From: Bradyrhizobium sp. BTAi1
Lineage (GTDB): Bacteria > Pseudomonadota > Alphaproteobacteria > Rhizobiales > Xanthobacteraceae
Reading direction: 5' to 3'
Length of the DNA: 64,000 nucleotides
Assembly (NCBI RefSeq): GCF_000015165.1
Contig: NC_009485.1
Location: forward strand, 3,078,001 to 3,142,000
Shown piece after piece: positions 18,452 through 27,821 of the stretch. The translations under genes and the position numbers were made by a program. The notes beneath the pieces were generated by a model. That model saw only the letters and a list, made by a program, of their open reading frames with translations, did not search any database and had not been told where the DNA came from. Every line of letters starts with the position of its first letter. Position 1 is the stretch's first letter.

Positions 18452-19396
18452 TCAGCCCGCGACCAATTCGGCCGGCAGGCGAAATTCGATGTTTTCTTCC
18501 CGCCCCGGGACCACCGCGACCTCAACCGGTCCGATGCGCCGCAAGGCTTCGATGACGTCGTCGACGAGCACTTCGGGAGCCGAGGCGCCAGCGGTGATGC
18601 CGACGGCCCGGGCGCCCTTCAGCCACTCCGGATTGAGCTCGCTGCCATCCGCGACCAGATAGCTTGCGACCCCGGCCTCGGTGCCGATTTCGCGCAATCT
18701 GTTCGAGTTGGAGCTATTGGCGGCGCCCACCACCAGGATAACGTCCACCAGCTTGCTTAAGTCCCATACCGCAGATTGGCGGTTCTGTGTCGCATAGCAG
18801 ATATCCCGGATATCGGGACCTTGAAGGTCTGTAAAGCGGGCTTGAAGGGCCGAAATGATGTCCTTGGTGTCGTCTACGCTCAGGGTGGTCTGGGTGATAT
18901 AGGCCACGGGCGTGTCGCTGGGCAGGGGCAAAGCGGCCACATCGGCGACGTTTTGGACCAGATGAACGGGGCCGGGAACCTGGCCCATGGTGCCCTCGAC
19001 CTCGGGATGTCCGGCGTGGCCGATGAGTACCAGGGTACGGCCCTTGGACATATAGCGTTTGCCCTGGTTATGCACCTTGGTCACGAGGGGGCAGGTGGCA
19101 TTGAGGACCGGCAGGCCCCGGGCGGCCGCCTCCTCCTCGACGCTGCGTGCCACGCCATGCGCGCTGAACACGGTCACCGCGCGCGGCGGGACTTCCGAGA
19201 GGTCCTCGACGAAGATCGCGCCCTTGGCCTTGAGGCTCTCGACGACATATTTGTTGTGCACGATCTCGTGACGCACATAAACGGGCCGGCCGTACTTCTC
19301 CAGCGCGCGCTCGACGATCTCGATGGCGCGCACGACTCCCGCACAAAAACCGCGCGGCTGCGCGAGATAGATCTGCAGTGGACGTCGGTCAGTCAC
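18452..19396 (-). CDS. ispH: 4-hydroxy-3-methylbut-2-enyl diphosphate reductase
   Basis: 314 aa IspH/LytB, the last enzyme of the MEP pathway, which makes IPP and DMAPP for hopanoids, quinones and carotenoids. The three iron-sulfur cysteines are C18 (PRGFCAGV), C102 (NATCPLVTK) and C200 ([11 protein letters not shown]); SAHGV and [10 protein letters not shown] are also conserved. The gene stands directly upstream of hpnH in the same direction, so precursor supply and hopanoid tailoring share a transcript. Another ispH copy may exist in the genome but is not in view. Confidence 0.96.
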   Translation of the reverse strand: MTDRRPLQIYLAQPRGFCAGVVRAIEIVERALEKYGRPVYVRHEIVHNKYVVESLKAKGAIFVEDLSEVPPRAVTVFSAHGVARSVEEEAAARGLPVLNATCPLVTKVHNQGKRYMSKGRTLVLIGHAGHPEVEGTMGQVPGPVHLVQNVADVAALPLPSDTPVAYITQTTLSVDDTKDIISALQARFTDLQGPDIRDICYATQNRQSAVWDLSKLVDVILVVGAANSSNSNRLREIGTEAGVASYLVADGSELNPEWLKGARAVGITAGASAPEVLVDDVIEALRRIGPVEVAVVPGREENIEFRLPAELVAG

Positions 19397-19866
19397 GTTA
19401 CCTCACTTTCGACCCGCACCTCCGTGCGCGTGATGAGCTGCAATATCCGCACCAAGCGGATGCCTCATTTGCGCGCTGCTCCGCATGGAAGCGCAGGGCT
19501 TTGTGTCAAAAATCGAGCACGGAGGAAAGCCGGTTTGCAACTCGCTCGCATGTGATCGAACGCACACGGGCAGCGAATCGGTGGTGGTATTTTAGTAATT
19601 GCAGATTATCCCTGTTACCTGAGCTACTTAGGATCTCACTCGTTCGTCACTTTACCGCCGAGAACAGCCGCTATATCAGCCGCCCCGACGGTTCCGTGCA
19701 TCGCTCGATCTGAGCCGCCGTCCAGGGACCATCCGACTCGTCACGGGTTTGGGCCAAGGCCGTGTCGGGGCCGCTTCGGACATGGTCCGCGGCTGGTCCT
19801 GGCCAGGGAACTCCGCCATGAAGCGGACGTTTCCGCCCAGCCCGTAAAACATTAGAAAGTCAAGAA
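19397..19866. other. Divergent promoter region ispH / hpnN
   Basis: 470 bases between divergent genes. The segment around 19580-19660 is AT-richer and is the best place for promoters. No exact sigma box was identified. Confidence 0.45.
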
Positions 19867-22455
19867 GTGCTGACAACGATTGTCGTCTCCATCGTCAAGG
19901 CCTGCACGCGGTTTGCGTGGCCGACATTGATTGCGGGCCTGCTTTTGTCGGTGGCGGCGGGCGTCTACACCGCCGGTCATTTCGCCATCAACACTGACAT
20001 CAACAAGCTGATTTCCCCGGAGCTCGATTGGCGCAAGCGCGATCAGCAATATGAGCAGGCGTTCGATCGCGACCGGATGATCCTCGGCGTGGTCGAGGCG
20101 GCGACGCCGGAACTGACCGGCGTGGCGGCGGATGCGCTCGCCAAGAAGCTCAAGGGCGACACCAAGAACTTCTCCTCCGTGGATCTGCTCGGCGGCGGCG
20201 AGTTCTTCGCCCGTAACGGGTTGCTGTTCCTGCCGACGGACGAGGTGAAGCAGTTGACCGGGCAGTTCGCTGCCGCGGCGCCGCTGATCGAGATCATGGC
20301 CGGTGACCCGTCGATCCGCGGTCTGACCGGTGCGCTGGAGACGGGTCTTGCCGGCGTCACGCGTGGCCAGGTCAAGCTCGACAGCACCGCGCGTCCGTTC
20401 GACTACATCTCGCAAACGGTGGAGACCCTGCTCGACAAGGGCGATGCCACCTTCTCCTGGCGCCAGCTGATCTCGGACAAGCCGCTCACCGAGGGCGACA
20501 AGCGGGCCTTCATCCAGTTCAAGCCGATCCTCGACTATCAGGCGCTCGAGCCCGGCAAGGCGGCGACCGATGCCATCCGCCAGGCGGCGGCCGAGCTCGA
20601 TTTCCCCAACCGGTTCCACGCCCGTGTCAGGCTGACCGGGCCGGTCCCGATCGCCAACGAGGAATACGCCACGGTGCAGGAGGGCGCCGTCGTCAACGGC
20701 ATCGGCACCGTCGTGGTGGTGCTGGTCATCCTGTGGCTGGCGCTGCATTCGGCCAAGATCATCTCGGCCGTGTTCATCAATCTGTTCATGGGCCTTGCCA
20801 TCACCACGGCGGTGGGCCTGATGATGGTCGGCTCGCTGAACCTGCTGTCGGTCGCCTTTGCCGTGCTGTTCATCGGCCTCGGCGTCGATTTCGGCATCCA
20901 GTTCAGCGTCCGCTACCGCTCCGAGCGCTTCAAGAACGACGATCTGCCGGAGGCGCTGGCCGAGGCGGCGCGGCGCTCCGCGGTGCCGCTGTCGCTCGCG
21001 GCGATGGCGACCGCTGCCGGATTTCTCTGCTTCCTGCCGACCGACTACAAGGGCATTTCCGAGCTCGGCGCCATCGCCGGGGCCGGCATGATGATCGCCT
21101 TCCTGTCGTCGATCACGGTTCTGCCGGCGCTGCTGAAGATCCTCAATCCGCCCGGTGAGAAGGAGCCGGTCGGCTATGCCTTCCTGGCCCCGGTCGATCA
21201 CTTCCTCGAAACGCACCGGGTGCCGATCATCGTCGGCACGCTTGGCCTCGTCATCGCTGGCCTGCCGCTGCTTTATTACATGAAGTTCGACTTCAACCCG
21301 ATGAACCTGCGCAATCCGCACGCTGAATCGATTGCGACCTATCTGGACCTCCGCAAGGACCCGAACACCGGCGCCAATGCCATCGACGTGCTGACGCGCT
21401 CGGAAGCCGAGGCCAAGGCGATCGAGGCCAAGCTCGCGAAGCTGCCTGAAGTGGCGCGCGTGATGTCGCTCGACAGCTTCGTGCCGGAGGATCAGCCGGC
21501 CAAGCTGGCGATGATCGCGCAGGGCGCGAAGGTGCTCGGGCCTGCACTCAATCCGGATCAGGTCGATGCAGCGCCGACCGACAAAGAGAATATCGATGCG
21601 CTGAATTCGACCGTCAACAATCTGCGCCGCACGGCCGGTGACGGGCAGGGGCCCGGCGCGGTGGCATCTCGGCGGTTGGCCGACGCGCTCGCCAAGCTCG
21701 CCGGCGCCAGCGAGAGCCTTCGCAACAAGGCGCAGGCCGTGTTCGTTGAGCCGCTGCGGATCACGCTGGAGCAACTCAACGCGACCTTGCAGGCGCAGCC
21801 GGTGACGCTTGCGAACCTGCCGCCGGAGCTCGTATCGCAGTGGAAGAGCAAGGACGGCCTGATTCGCGTCGAGGCCCAGCCCAAGGGTGACCCGAACGAC
21901 AACGATAATCTCCGGCGGTTCGCCAATGCGGTGCTGGCCGCGGAGCCGAATGCGATCGGAGGACCGGTCTCGATCCTGAAGTCCGGTGACACGATCGTGA
22001 AGGCGTTCATTCACGCCGGCATCTACTCGCTGGTCGTGATCAGCCTGTTGTTGTGGGTGACGCTGCGCCGCTTCTCGGACGTGCTCATGACGTTGGTGCC
22101 GTTGCTGGTGGCCGGTGCGGTGACGCTCGAAATCTGCGTTCTGATCAAGCTGCCGCTGAACTTCGCCAACATCGTCGCACTGCCGCTGCTGCTCGGCATC
22201 GGCGTGGCCTTCAAGATCTATTATGTCGTGGCCTGGCGTTCCGGCAGAACGAACCTGCTGCAGACCAGCCTGACACGCGCGATCTTCTTCAGCGCGCTGA
22301 CGACAGCGACCGCCTTCGGCAGCCTGTGGCTGTCGAGCCACCCCGGGACATCCAGCATGGGCAAGTTGCTGGCGCTGTCGCTGGTCACCACGCTGGCCGC
22401 GGTGTTGCTGTTCCAGCCGGCCCTGATGGGCAAGCCGCGCGAGGTCAAGGAATAG
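19867..22455 (+). CDS. hpnN: Hopanoid RND transporter HpnN
   Basis: 862 aa. HpnN moves hopanoids from the inner to the outer membrane. Layout: an N-terminal helix (TLIAGLLLSVAAGVYTAGHF), a first periplasmic domain (about 40-255), a helix block from VVVVLVILWLALHS to about 420, a helix (IIVGTLGLVIAGLPLLYYM), a second periplasmic domain, and a C-terminal helix block. A characteristic SVAFAVLFIGLGVDFGIQFSVRYR stretch lies in the fourth helix of block one. The start is a GTG at 19867 shortly after AGAAAG; the exact start is not certain. Position beside ispH-hpnH and before hpnO fits. Confidence 0.92.
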   Translation: MLTTIVVSIVKACTRFAWPTLIAGLLLSVAAGVYTAGHFAINTDINKLISPELDWRKRDQQYEQAFDRDRMILGVVEAATPELTGVAADALAKKLKGDTKNFSSVDLLGGGEFFARNGLLFLPTDEVKQLTGQFAAAAPLIEIMAGDPSIRGLTGALETGLAGVTRGQVKLDSTARPFDYISQTVETLLDKGDATFSWRQLISDKPLTEGDKRAFIQFKPILDYQALEPGKAATDAIRQAAAELDFPNRFHARVRLTGPVPIANEEYATVQEGAVVNGIGTVVVVLVILWLALHSAKIISAVFINLFMGLAITTAVGLMMVGSLNLLSVAFAVLFIGLGVDFGIQFSVRYRSERFKNDDLPEALAEAARRSAVPLSLAAMATAAGFLCFLPTDYKGISELGAIAGAGMMIAFLSSITVLPALLKILNPPGEKEPVGYAFLAPVDHFLETHRVPIIVGTLGLVIAGLPLLYYMKFDFNPMNLRNPHAESIATYLDLRKDPNTGANAIDVLTRSEAEAKAIEAKLAKLPEVARVMSLDSFVPEDQPAKLAMIAQGAKVLGPALNPDQVDAAPTDKENIDALNSTVNNLRRTAGDGQGPGAVASRRLADALAKLAGASESLRNKAQAVFVEPLRITLEQLNATLQAQPVTLANLPPELVSQWKSKDGLIRVEAQPKGDPNDNDNLRRFANAVLAAEPNAIGGPVSILKSGDTIVKAFIHAGIYSLVVISLLLWVTLRRFSDVLMTLVPLLVAGAVTLEICVLIKLPLNFANIVALPLLLGIGVAFKIYYVVAWRSGRTNLLQTSLTRAIFFSALTTATAFGSLWLSSHPGTSSMGKLLALSLVTTLAAVLLFQPALMGKPREVKE

Positions 22456-22482
22456 GCGCGCACTGCGGATTTTGATGACGAA

Positions 22483-22511
22483 AAAAGCGGCCGAGCATCT
22501 CGGCCGCTTTT
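22483..22511. terminator. Two-way intrinsic terminator hpnN / DUF2147 gene
   Basis: A 13-bp stem AAAAGCGGCCGAG/CTCGGCCGCTTTT with a CAT loop. Its T-rich exits serve hpnN on the plus strand and the DUF2147 gene on the minus strand; it sits 27 and 21 bases from their stop codons. Confidence 0.92.
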
Positions 22512-22532
22512 GTTTTGGACGTCCGCCGTGCT

Positions 22533-23132
22533 TCAGCGGACCCGTGCGATCTCCGGCAGCAGGCAGATGTCGCCGACCTGGTCGGCGGGCTTTGCTGCCG
22601 GTTTACCGGCCGCTGCCACCACGCCCGTGGTCGTCTTCGGAGCCGGGGCCGCAGCTGGAGCGGGCGCGATGGGTTTCTGTGTACCTTTGGCCATGCTGTT
22701 CACGGGGCTCGACGGGATCGGCGGACCGACCCGCGTCCACGTCTCGCCCCCACACAGGAAGCCGAGCACGCATCCTTTGATCTCCAGATGATCTGGGTCG
22801 CTGGGTGTGATCGTGGAGCTATAGAGCTGACCGTCCTTGGCGTTGTAGACTTGGCCTTCCCATTGGTCAGCTCCGGCCTTCTTCTTCATGTCGATCAGGA
22901 TCGGCATGCCGAGTGTCGGACGGCTCTGCTTGGCCGGATCGGGATTGTTGCTGTCACGCCCCCCCGGGGTCTTCTCCCAGGCCACGACGCCCCACATGCT
23001 GCCATTACATTGTGCGACTCGGATGTTTGCGACACCGTCAGACACTCGCCAGTCGCCGGTCGGATCGGCTGCGAGCGCGGACGAAATTCCTGATGCGAAC
23101 AAAACGCCCGAATATGTTATCATTGTCCGCAT
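22533..23132 (-). CDS. DUF2147 family exported protein
   Basis: About 199 aa. A signal peptide (MITYSGVLFASGISSALA) precedes the DUF2147 domain, which begins at DPTGDWRVSDGVANIRVAQC and includes MPILIDMKK and YSSTITPSDPDHLEIKGC, a lipocalin-like small beta barrel with paired cysteines. The last 60 residues are a proline/alanine-rich tail (PIAPAPAAAPAPKT). Start is ATG 23132; an ATG eight codons upstream at 23156 is also possible. Function unknown. It converges with hpnN and diverges from hpnO. Confidence 0.82.
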   Translation of the reverse strand: MRTMITYSGVLFASGISSALAADPTGDWRVSDGVANIRVAQCNGSMWGVVAWEKTPGGRDSNNPDPAKQSRPTLGMPILIDMKKKAGADQWEGQVYNAKDGQLYSSTITPSDPDHLEIKGCVLGFLCGGETWTRVGPPIPSSPVNSMAKGTQKPIAPAPAAAPAPKTTTGVVAAAGKPAAKPADQVGDICLLPEIARVR

Positions 23133-23257
23133 GAGGTTTTTGGAGCGATGCAACATTGGCAGAAACCCGTGCTTGCTTTGATGATGCGAATGAGGGCAAA
23201 ACGCCGCATTGCGCGTTTTCAGTTGACGAAACGTCTCTCAACCGAAGTATGTAGCTG

Positions 23258-24649
23258 ATGCTAAAACCAAATCTAGACGTTTCCGAGATGTTTGTGGAGC
23301 GCCAAGCGCAGCGCAGCACGATGCACTCTCGGCATCTGAACGAGCAGCTGGTTCGCGTTCTCAAGACGATCGGATACGATGTCGGGTTCCAAAAGGGACA
23401 AGGCCAATATCTCTACGATCGTGACGGCGCCCGCTACCTCGACCTTCTGAGCGGTTTTGGTGTCTTTGCAATCGGCCGCAACCATCCGACCCTGCGTGAC
23501 GCGCTGAAGAGTGTGCTCGACAGCGATCTCCCGAACCTCGTCCAGCTCGATGTTTCGACACTTGCCGGCGTTCTGGCCGAGCGGCTGCTCGAATATGTCC
23601 CATATCTGGACAAGGTGTTCTTCGCCAATTCCGGCGCCGAGACCGTCGAGGCGGCGATCAAATTCGCGCGTGGCGCGACCGGCAGGCCCGGCATCGTCTA
23701 TTGCGGGCATTCCTATCACGGCCTGACCTATGGCGCGCTGTCGCTGACCGACGATTCCAACTTCCGGACCGGCTTCGAACCGCTGCTGCCGGGTTGCACG
23801 GCCGTGCCGTTCAACGATCTGGCTGCTCTGGAGCAGGCGCTGTCGTCGCGCGAGATCGCGGCCTTCATCGTCGAGCCGATCCAGGGCAAGGGCGTCAACA
23901 TGCCCTCCGACGAGTTCCTGCCCGGTGCGGCTGCGCTCTGCAAGAAATACGGCACGATCTTCATCGCCGACGAGATCCAGACCGGCATGGGCCGCACAGG
24001 GCGGTTCCTTGCCGTGGAACATTGGAACGTCGAGCCCGACATGGTGCTGCTGTCGAAGGCGCTGTCGGGCGGCCACGTGCCGGTCGGCGCGCTGCTGACG
24101 CGCAAGCACATTTTCGACAAGATCTTCAACCGCATGGATCGGGCTGTCGTGCACGGCTCGACCTTCGCCAAGAACGACCTCGCAATGGCGGCCGGGATCG
24201 CGACGCTCGAGGTGATCAAGGCCGAGAAGCTGATCGAGGCTGCCGCCAAGCGCGGCGCCGAGCTGCGCCTGGCGCTGACGCGCATGGTGCCGGGCTATGA
24301 GCTGTTGAAGGAAGTGCGCGGCAAGGGCTTGATGATCGGCGTCGAGTTCGGCCCGCCGAAATCGCTGCGCCTGAAGGCCTCGTGGAATGTGCTGGAGAGC
24401 GCCAATAAGGGCCTTTTCTGCCAGCTGATCACGGTGCCGCTGTTCAAGGATCACAAGATCCTGACCCAGGTCGCCGGCCACGGCCTGCACACCATCAAGC
24501 TCCTGCCGTCGCTGACGATCACCGAAGAGGACTGCAGCTGGATCGAACGGGCCTTCGACGACGTGATCGCCCAGAGCCACAAGGTCCCCGGCGCGATCTG
24601 GTCGCTCGGCAAGACCCTGGTCGACAACGCGATCCGCAAATCGGCGTGA
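23258..24649 (+). CDS. hpnO: Hopanoid aminotransferase HpnO
   Basis: 463 aa class III PLP-dependent aminotransferase. HpnO makes aminobacteriohopanetriol from the ribosylhopane-derived aldehyde. The PLP motif is complete: D238 in FIADEIQTGMGRTG, the Schiff-base lysine K267 in LLSKALSGGHVP, and SGAETVEAAIKFAR for phosphate binding. Place at the end of the hopanoid cluster beside hpnN gives the specific call; on sequence alone it could be another ornithine/acetylornithine-type aminotransferase. Confidence 0.85.
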   Translation: MLKPNLDVSEMFVERQAQRSTMHSRHLNEQLVRVLKTIGYDVGFQKGQGQYLYDRDGARYLDLLSGFGVFAIGRNHPTLRDALKSVLDSDLPNLVQLDVSTLAGVLAERLLEYVPYLDKVFFANSGAETVEAAIKFARGATGRPGIVYCGHSYHGLTYGALSLTDDSNFRTGFEPLLPGCTAVPFNDLAALEQALSSREIAAFIVEPIQGKGVNMPSDEFLPGAAALCKKYGTIFIADEIQTGMGRTGRFLAVEHWNVEPDMVLLSKALSGGHVPVGALLTRKHIFDKIFNRMDRAVVHGSTFAKNDLAMAAGIATLEVIKAEKLIEAAAKRGAELRLALTRMVPGYELLKEVRGKGLMIGVEFGPPKSLRLKASWNVLESANKGLFCQLITVPLFKDHKILTQVAGHGLHTIKLLPSLTITEEDCSWIERAFDDVIAQSHKVPGAIWSLGKTLVDNAIRKSA

Positions 24650-24691
24650 GCCGACCGACTCCACGATCAACGTCGGCGCCACACGCCGAGC

Positions 24692-24720
24692 TGTCATCGC
24701 CCGGCTCGACCGGGCGATCC
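24692..24720. repeat. 29-base palindromic repeat, copy 2
   Basis: Arms ATCGCCCGG/CCGGGCGAT around CTCGA, one base different from the copy at 11218-11246. It lies 42 bases after hpnO and could also act as a terminator hairpin. Confidence 0.7.
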
Positions 24721-24909
24721 AGTACATTGGGACGGTTGTGATCATCTCGATGGGCCGCGGCGTACTGGATGCCCGCCTGCGCGGGCATGGCATCCGAGGA
24801 ATGCGGCTTCGCAGGGGGGCAAAAGCGCGAAGCGCCGTGCCACCATATCAGTTTCTCTCTCGCCATTGGTGGGCTCACGTCGTTTCGTTCGCAACGACTG
24901 AAGCTCGTC

Positions 24910-25692
24910 TCAGCCGCTCCCCCCCATCGTGCGCTCGAAGCGTTCGCCGAACTCATTGAGCTCGTCCGGATTGATGTCGCTGACCGCCCAATAGCTCAGG
25001 CCGCGGTCGCGCCAGCTGCGGATGTTGAAGCCTTGGATCGTCTCCAGCCGTGACGCGCGGCGTGCAGTGGACGATGTCTGCGCCACGAACAGATTGATGA
25101 CGTGCTGGCGCCGGCGATAGACGACGGCGCCGATCGGGCGCGCGTCGACGTAATCGAGCCGGCCGCCGATCAAAGTGAAGCCCTGTGCGGTGAGGTCGAT
25201 CACCGGCGGCGCGACGTCGAGCTTGCCGTTGAACCAGGGCTTGACGGTGTGCTGATCGGTCGAGATCACATCGGTCAGGTGACCCGCCTGCAGCGAGCGC
25301 AGATGCGCCGAGACGATCTCGGCCTCGATCCGTTGCTGGTCGTCGTTGCGCAACACGATCGCGACGAGACCGGTGGCGGCCAACGCCGACACGGCCGAGC
25401 CCATCGCAAAACCCTTCAGCAGCGTGCGCCGGCTCGGCACCGCGGCGAGCGGCGTGATCGACGCCGCAGCAGCGGCAGGCAGCGCAGCTTCGATGCGCAG
25501 GCGCAAGGCGGCGGGCGCCTTCGTGATCAGGTCAGCGCCGGCCAGCGCCTGCTTCATCTGCCTGATCGCAGTTAGCTCGGCAGCGCAGCGCGGGCAGGCG
25601 GCAATATGGGCCTCGACCTCCCGGGCATGGCCGGCATCGAGCTCGCCATCGGCCAGCGCGTGGATCAGGATTTCGGCATCGTCGCAGGTCAT
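24910..25692 (-). CDS. Membrane anti-sigma factor with zinc-finger (ZAS/zf-HC2) domain
   Basis: 260 aa. The N-terminal zinc anti-sigma motif is H-x3-C-x2-C in HIAACPRC (about 29-36). A hydrophobic stretch GFAMGSAVSALAATGLVAIVL (about 94-114) is the single membrane span, and the C-terminal half would face the periplasm. It begins 3 bases after the stop of the ECF sigma gene, so it almost certainly controls that sigma. The periplasmic part has no recognised sensor family; the stimulus is unknown. Confidence 0.88.
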   Translation of the reverse strand: MTCDDAEILIHALADGELDAGHAREVEAHIAACPRCAAELTAIRQMKQALAGADLITKAPAALRLRIEAALPAAAAASITPLAAVPSRRTLLKGFAMGSAVSALAATGLVAIVLRNDDQQRIEAEIVSAHLRSLQAGHLTDVISTDQHTVKPWFNGKLDVAPPVIDLTAQGFTLIGGRLDYVDARPIGAVVYRRRQHVINLFVAQTSSTARRASRLETIQGFNIRSWRDRGLSYWAVSDINPDELNEFGERFERTMGGSG

Positions 25693-25695
25693 GGC

Positions 25696-26244
25696 TTAGG
25701 GCTCCTCCTGCGCCAGCCAGGCGGCGCGCAGCATCGCGCGCGCCCGGGCGAGACGCGACATGACCGTGCCCACAGGCACGCCGGCGGCCTCCGCGATCTC
25801 GCGATAGGACAGGTTGTTGATCTCGCGCAGGACCAAGGTCTCGCGAAACGGCTCGGTGAGCGTATCGATCAGGCGCTGGATCGACGAGGCATCGCGCTGG
25901 CGCAGCATGGCGCCTTCCGGCGTCTCGACGCTGTCCTGCCAAAGCGGTGCCTGCTCCGTGGTCTCCGGCGCATCGTCGAGCGCCTTGACCGGCGCGCCGG
26001 CGCGACGTGCGAATTCGGCGTGGCAGACATTGCGCAGGATCGCGAACAGCCATGGCTTGATCGCCGGGCCGCGATAAGTGTCGAAATGCTTGTAGGCGCG
26101 CAAATAGCATTCCTGCACGGCATCCTCGGCGTCGGCCTGATGACGGAGCAGATAGCGCGCCAGCGTATAGACGTCGTCGAGATGCGGCAGCGCCGCCTCG
26201 CGGAAGCGCCGCGCCCTTTCGGGATCATCATGCGGTGTGGTCAC
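25696..26244 (-). CDS. ECF RNA polymerase sigma factor paired with a membrane anti-sigma
   Basis: 182 aa. Region 2 reads ADAEDAVQECYLRAYKHFDTYRG and region 4 SYREIAEAAGVPVGTVMSRLARAR. The start was set at a GTG (26244) because GGAGAGGAAG stands just upstream; ATG codons at 26274 and further up have no ribosome site. It precedes its anti-sigma gene and follows, in the same direction, the cupredoxin and metallophosphoesterase genes. Overlap in length and spacing with EcfG-like families is not strong; the promoter motif it reads is unknown. Confidence 0.9.
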   Translation of the reverse strand: MTTPHDDPERARRFREAALPHLDDVYTLARYLLRHQADAEDAVQECYLRAYKHFDTYRGPAIKPWLFAILRNVCHAEFARRAGAPVKALDDAPETTEQAPLWQDSVETPEGAMLRQRDASSIQRLIDTLTEPFRETLVLREINNLSYREIAEAAGVPVGTVMSRLARARAMLRAAWLAQEEP

Positions 26245-26341
26245 CGGCTTCCTCTCCGGGTCGCTTCGCGGCATCACGGCCGGGCCCGCGCAGCGCTGCC
26301 GGCTCGACCGTGATGTGATGCTCATGCCCTGGTTTGCGGCG

Positions 26342-26674
26342 CTACTCAACCTTCACCAGTCCCGTCATGTGCGGATGCAGCGAGCAGAAATATTTGTAGT
26401 CGCCGCTCGCCGCGAAGGTGAACGAAAAGCTGTCATCGGTGTCGAGCGTCTTCGATCGGTATTTGCCGGCCGACACCACCGTATGCGGAATGTCGTCGTG
26501 GTTGGTCCAGGTCACGGTATCGCCGGCCTTCACCGTCACCTCGGCCGGGGTGAAGGTGAAATTGTCGATCGTGACCTTGATGGTCTCGGCGCGCAGCGGG
26601 GTTGCCGCGAAGCCGAGCAGGGCAGCAGCGAGCGCCCAGCCGATGCTGCGGTCGAACGACACGAATCCTGTCAT
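26342..26674 (-). CDS. Secreted cupredoxin (amicyanin/plastocyanin-like)
   Basis: 110 aa, signal peptide with cleavage near LRA-ET, then a single type 1 copper domain of about 80 residues. Copper ligands are H64 (DIPHTVV) and C97, H100 and M103 (FCSLHPHM), the spacing of amicyanin-like proteins. It should be a periplasmic electron carrier or copper binder. It stands 12 bases downstream of a metallophosphoesterase gene and 97 bases ahead of the ECF sigma gene, all minus strand, so the four genes may form one unit. Confidence 0.92.
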   Translation of the reverse strand: MTGFVSFDRSIGWALAAALLGFAATPLRAETIKVTIDNFTFTPAEVTVKAGDTVTWTNHDDIPHTVVSAGKYRSKTLDTDDSFSFTFAASGDYKYFCSLHPHMTGLVKVE

Positions 26675-26686
26675 CGCGATCGATCC

Positions 26687-27634
26687 TCAGCCCGCCAGCG
26701 GCGTGTCGATGATCGCCAGGCGCTCAGCGCCGGGCTTGAAGTCGATACTGGCGATGCCGAGCAGGCTGCGCAGCTTCGCATCCTCGACCTTCATCGGACC
26801 CGGCGAGGGCGCTGTGCCCGGCGCCGGCTGCGGGAATGCGGTCGATCGCGCGGTGTGGAAAGTGACGTTGCCCTCGACCTTCTGCATCACCTGGTGGATG
26901 TGGCCGTTCAGCACCGTCACCGAGCCGAACTCTTTCAAGGTTTCCAGCGCGCGGCCGCCATCCTCGGTTCCCCATCCCCATTGCGGGTACACCGTCCACA
27001 GCGGGATATGCGCGAACACCACGATCGGCGTCGAACGGGAGCGGCCCTTGAGGTCCTGCGCCAGCCATTCCAGCTGATCCGCGCCGAGATTGCCGAGGCC
27101 GCCGGCCTTGAGATCAACCACGTTGACGAGGCCGATGAAGTGCACGCCGCTGGCGTCGAACGAATACCAGCCGGCGCCGCGTGTGCCCTTGCCATAGCGC
27201 TCTTTATAAAGCTTGACCTCCTCGTCGAGGAAGTCGTGCTCGCCGGGCACGTAATGGACGTCGAGCCTGCTTTGCGAGATGATGCGGTCGGCATCATCGA
27301 ACTCGGCCGCCTTCGACAGATGCGAGATGTCGCCGGTGTGGATCATGAAGGCAGGCTTCACCGGCATCGCCTTGATCCGATTGACGGCCTCTTCCAGCGT
27401 GCCGATCGCGTTGGGATTGGCCGGCTTATCGAAGCCGACATGGCTGTCGCTGATCTGCAGGAAGGTCAGGCCGGACGCCTGCTGCTCGGCGGCCCGGGCC
27501 GCGTCGACGAGGCCGAGCGAGCGTGGCACGCCGCCTGACAGCGTCCAGAGCACGCCCGTGCCGGCCCATGTCATGCATTCCAGCACCTTGCGGCGGCTGG
27601 CGCCGCGCGCGTCATGATCATCGAAGCTCATCAT
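26687..27634 (-). CDS. Exported metallophosphoesterase (calcineurin-like)
   Basis: 315 aa. An N-terminal stretch with ASRRKVLEC and a hydrophobic run suggests export, perhaps by Tat. The di-metal phosphoesterase blocks are in order: ISDSHVG, HTGDISH, PGEHD, FAHIPLW and LNGHIHQ. The substrate is unknown. It leads a minus-strand group with a cupredoxin and a sigma/anti-sigma pair. Two ATG codons in a row mark the start. Confidence 0.88.
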   Translation of the reverse strand: MMSFDDHDARGASRRKVLECMTWAGTGVLWTLSGGVPRSLGLVDAARAAEQQASGLTFLQISDSHVGFDKPANPNAIGTLEEAVNRIKAMPVKPAFMIHTGDISHLSKAAEFDDADRIISQSRLDVHYVPGEHDFLDEEVKLYKERYGKGTRGAGWYSFDASGVHFIGLVNVVDLKAGGLGNLGADQLEWLAQDLKGRSRSTPIVVFAHIPLWTVYPQWGWGTEDGGRALETLKEFGSVTVLNGHIHQVMQKVEGNVTFHTARSTAFPQPAPGTAPSPGPMKVEDAKLRSLLGIASIDFKPGAERLAIIDTPLAG

Positions 27635-27821
27635 GCTCTCCCTTTGTCCTCATTGGGCTTACGGGTAGGGAGAGCGAAGAAGCGGGCGGTTTATTCCCGG
27701 CCTTGCGCAGCCGATCCTGCGATGACGTGTTCGTGATCATGCCCGCATCGGCGCACGGCTCGCATACGCAAGCAGGATATCGGCCGGGCGCCGTGCGAAA
27801 TATAGTGATGTCTGGTGCCGC

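Noticed and set aside
19852..22341. An 829-codon open frame on the minus strand opposite hpnN
   Set aside because: Its composition (very rich in R, H, D, Q, G) is what the reverse strand of a high-GC membrane-protein gene gives, and it has no recognisable domain; hpnN on the plus strand is clearly real.
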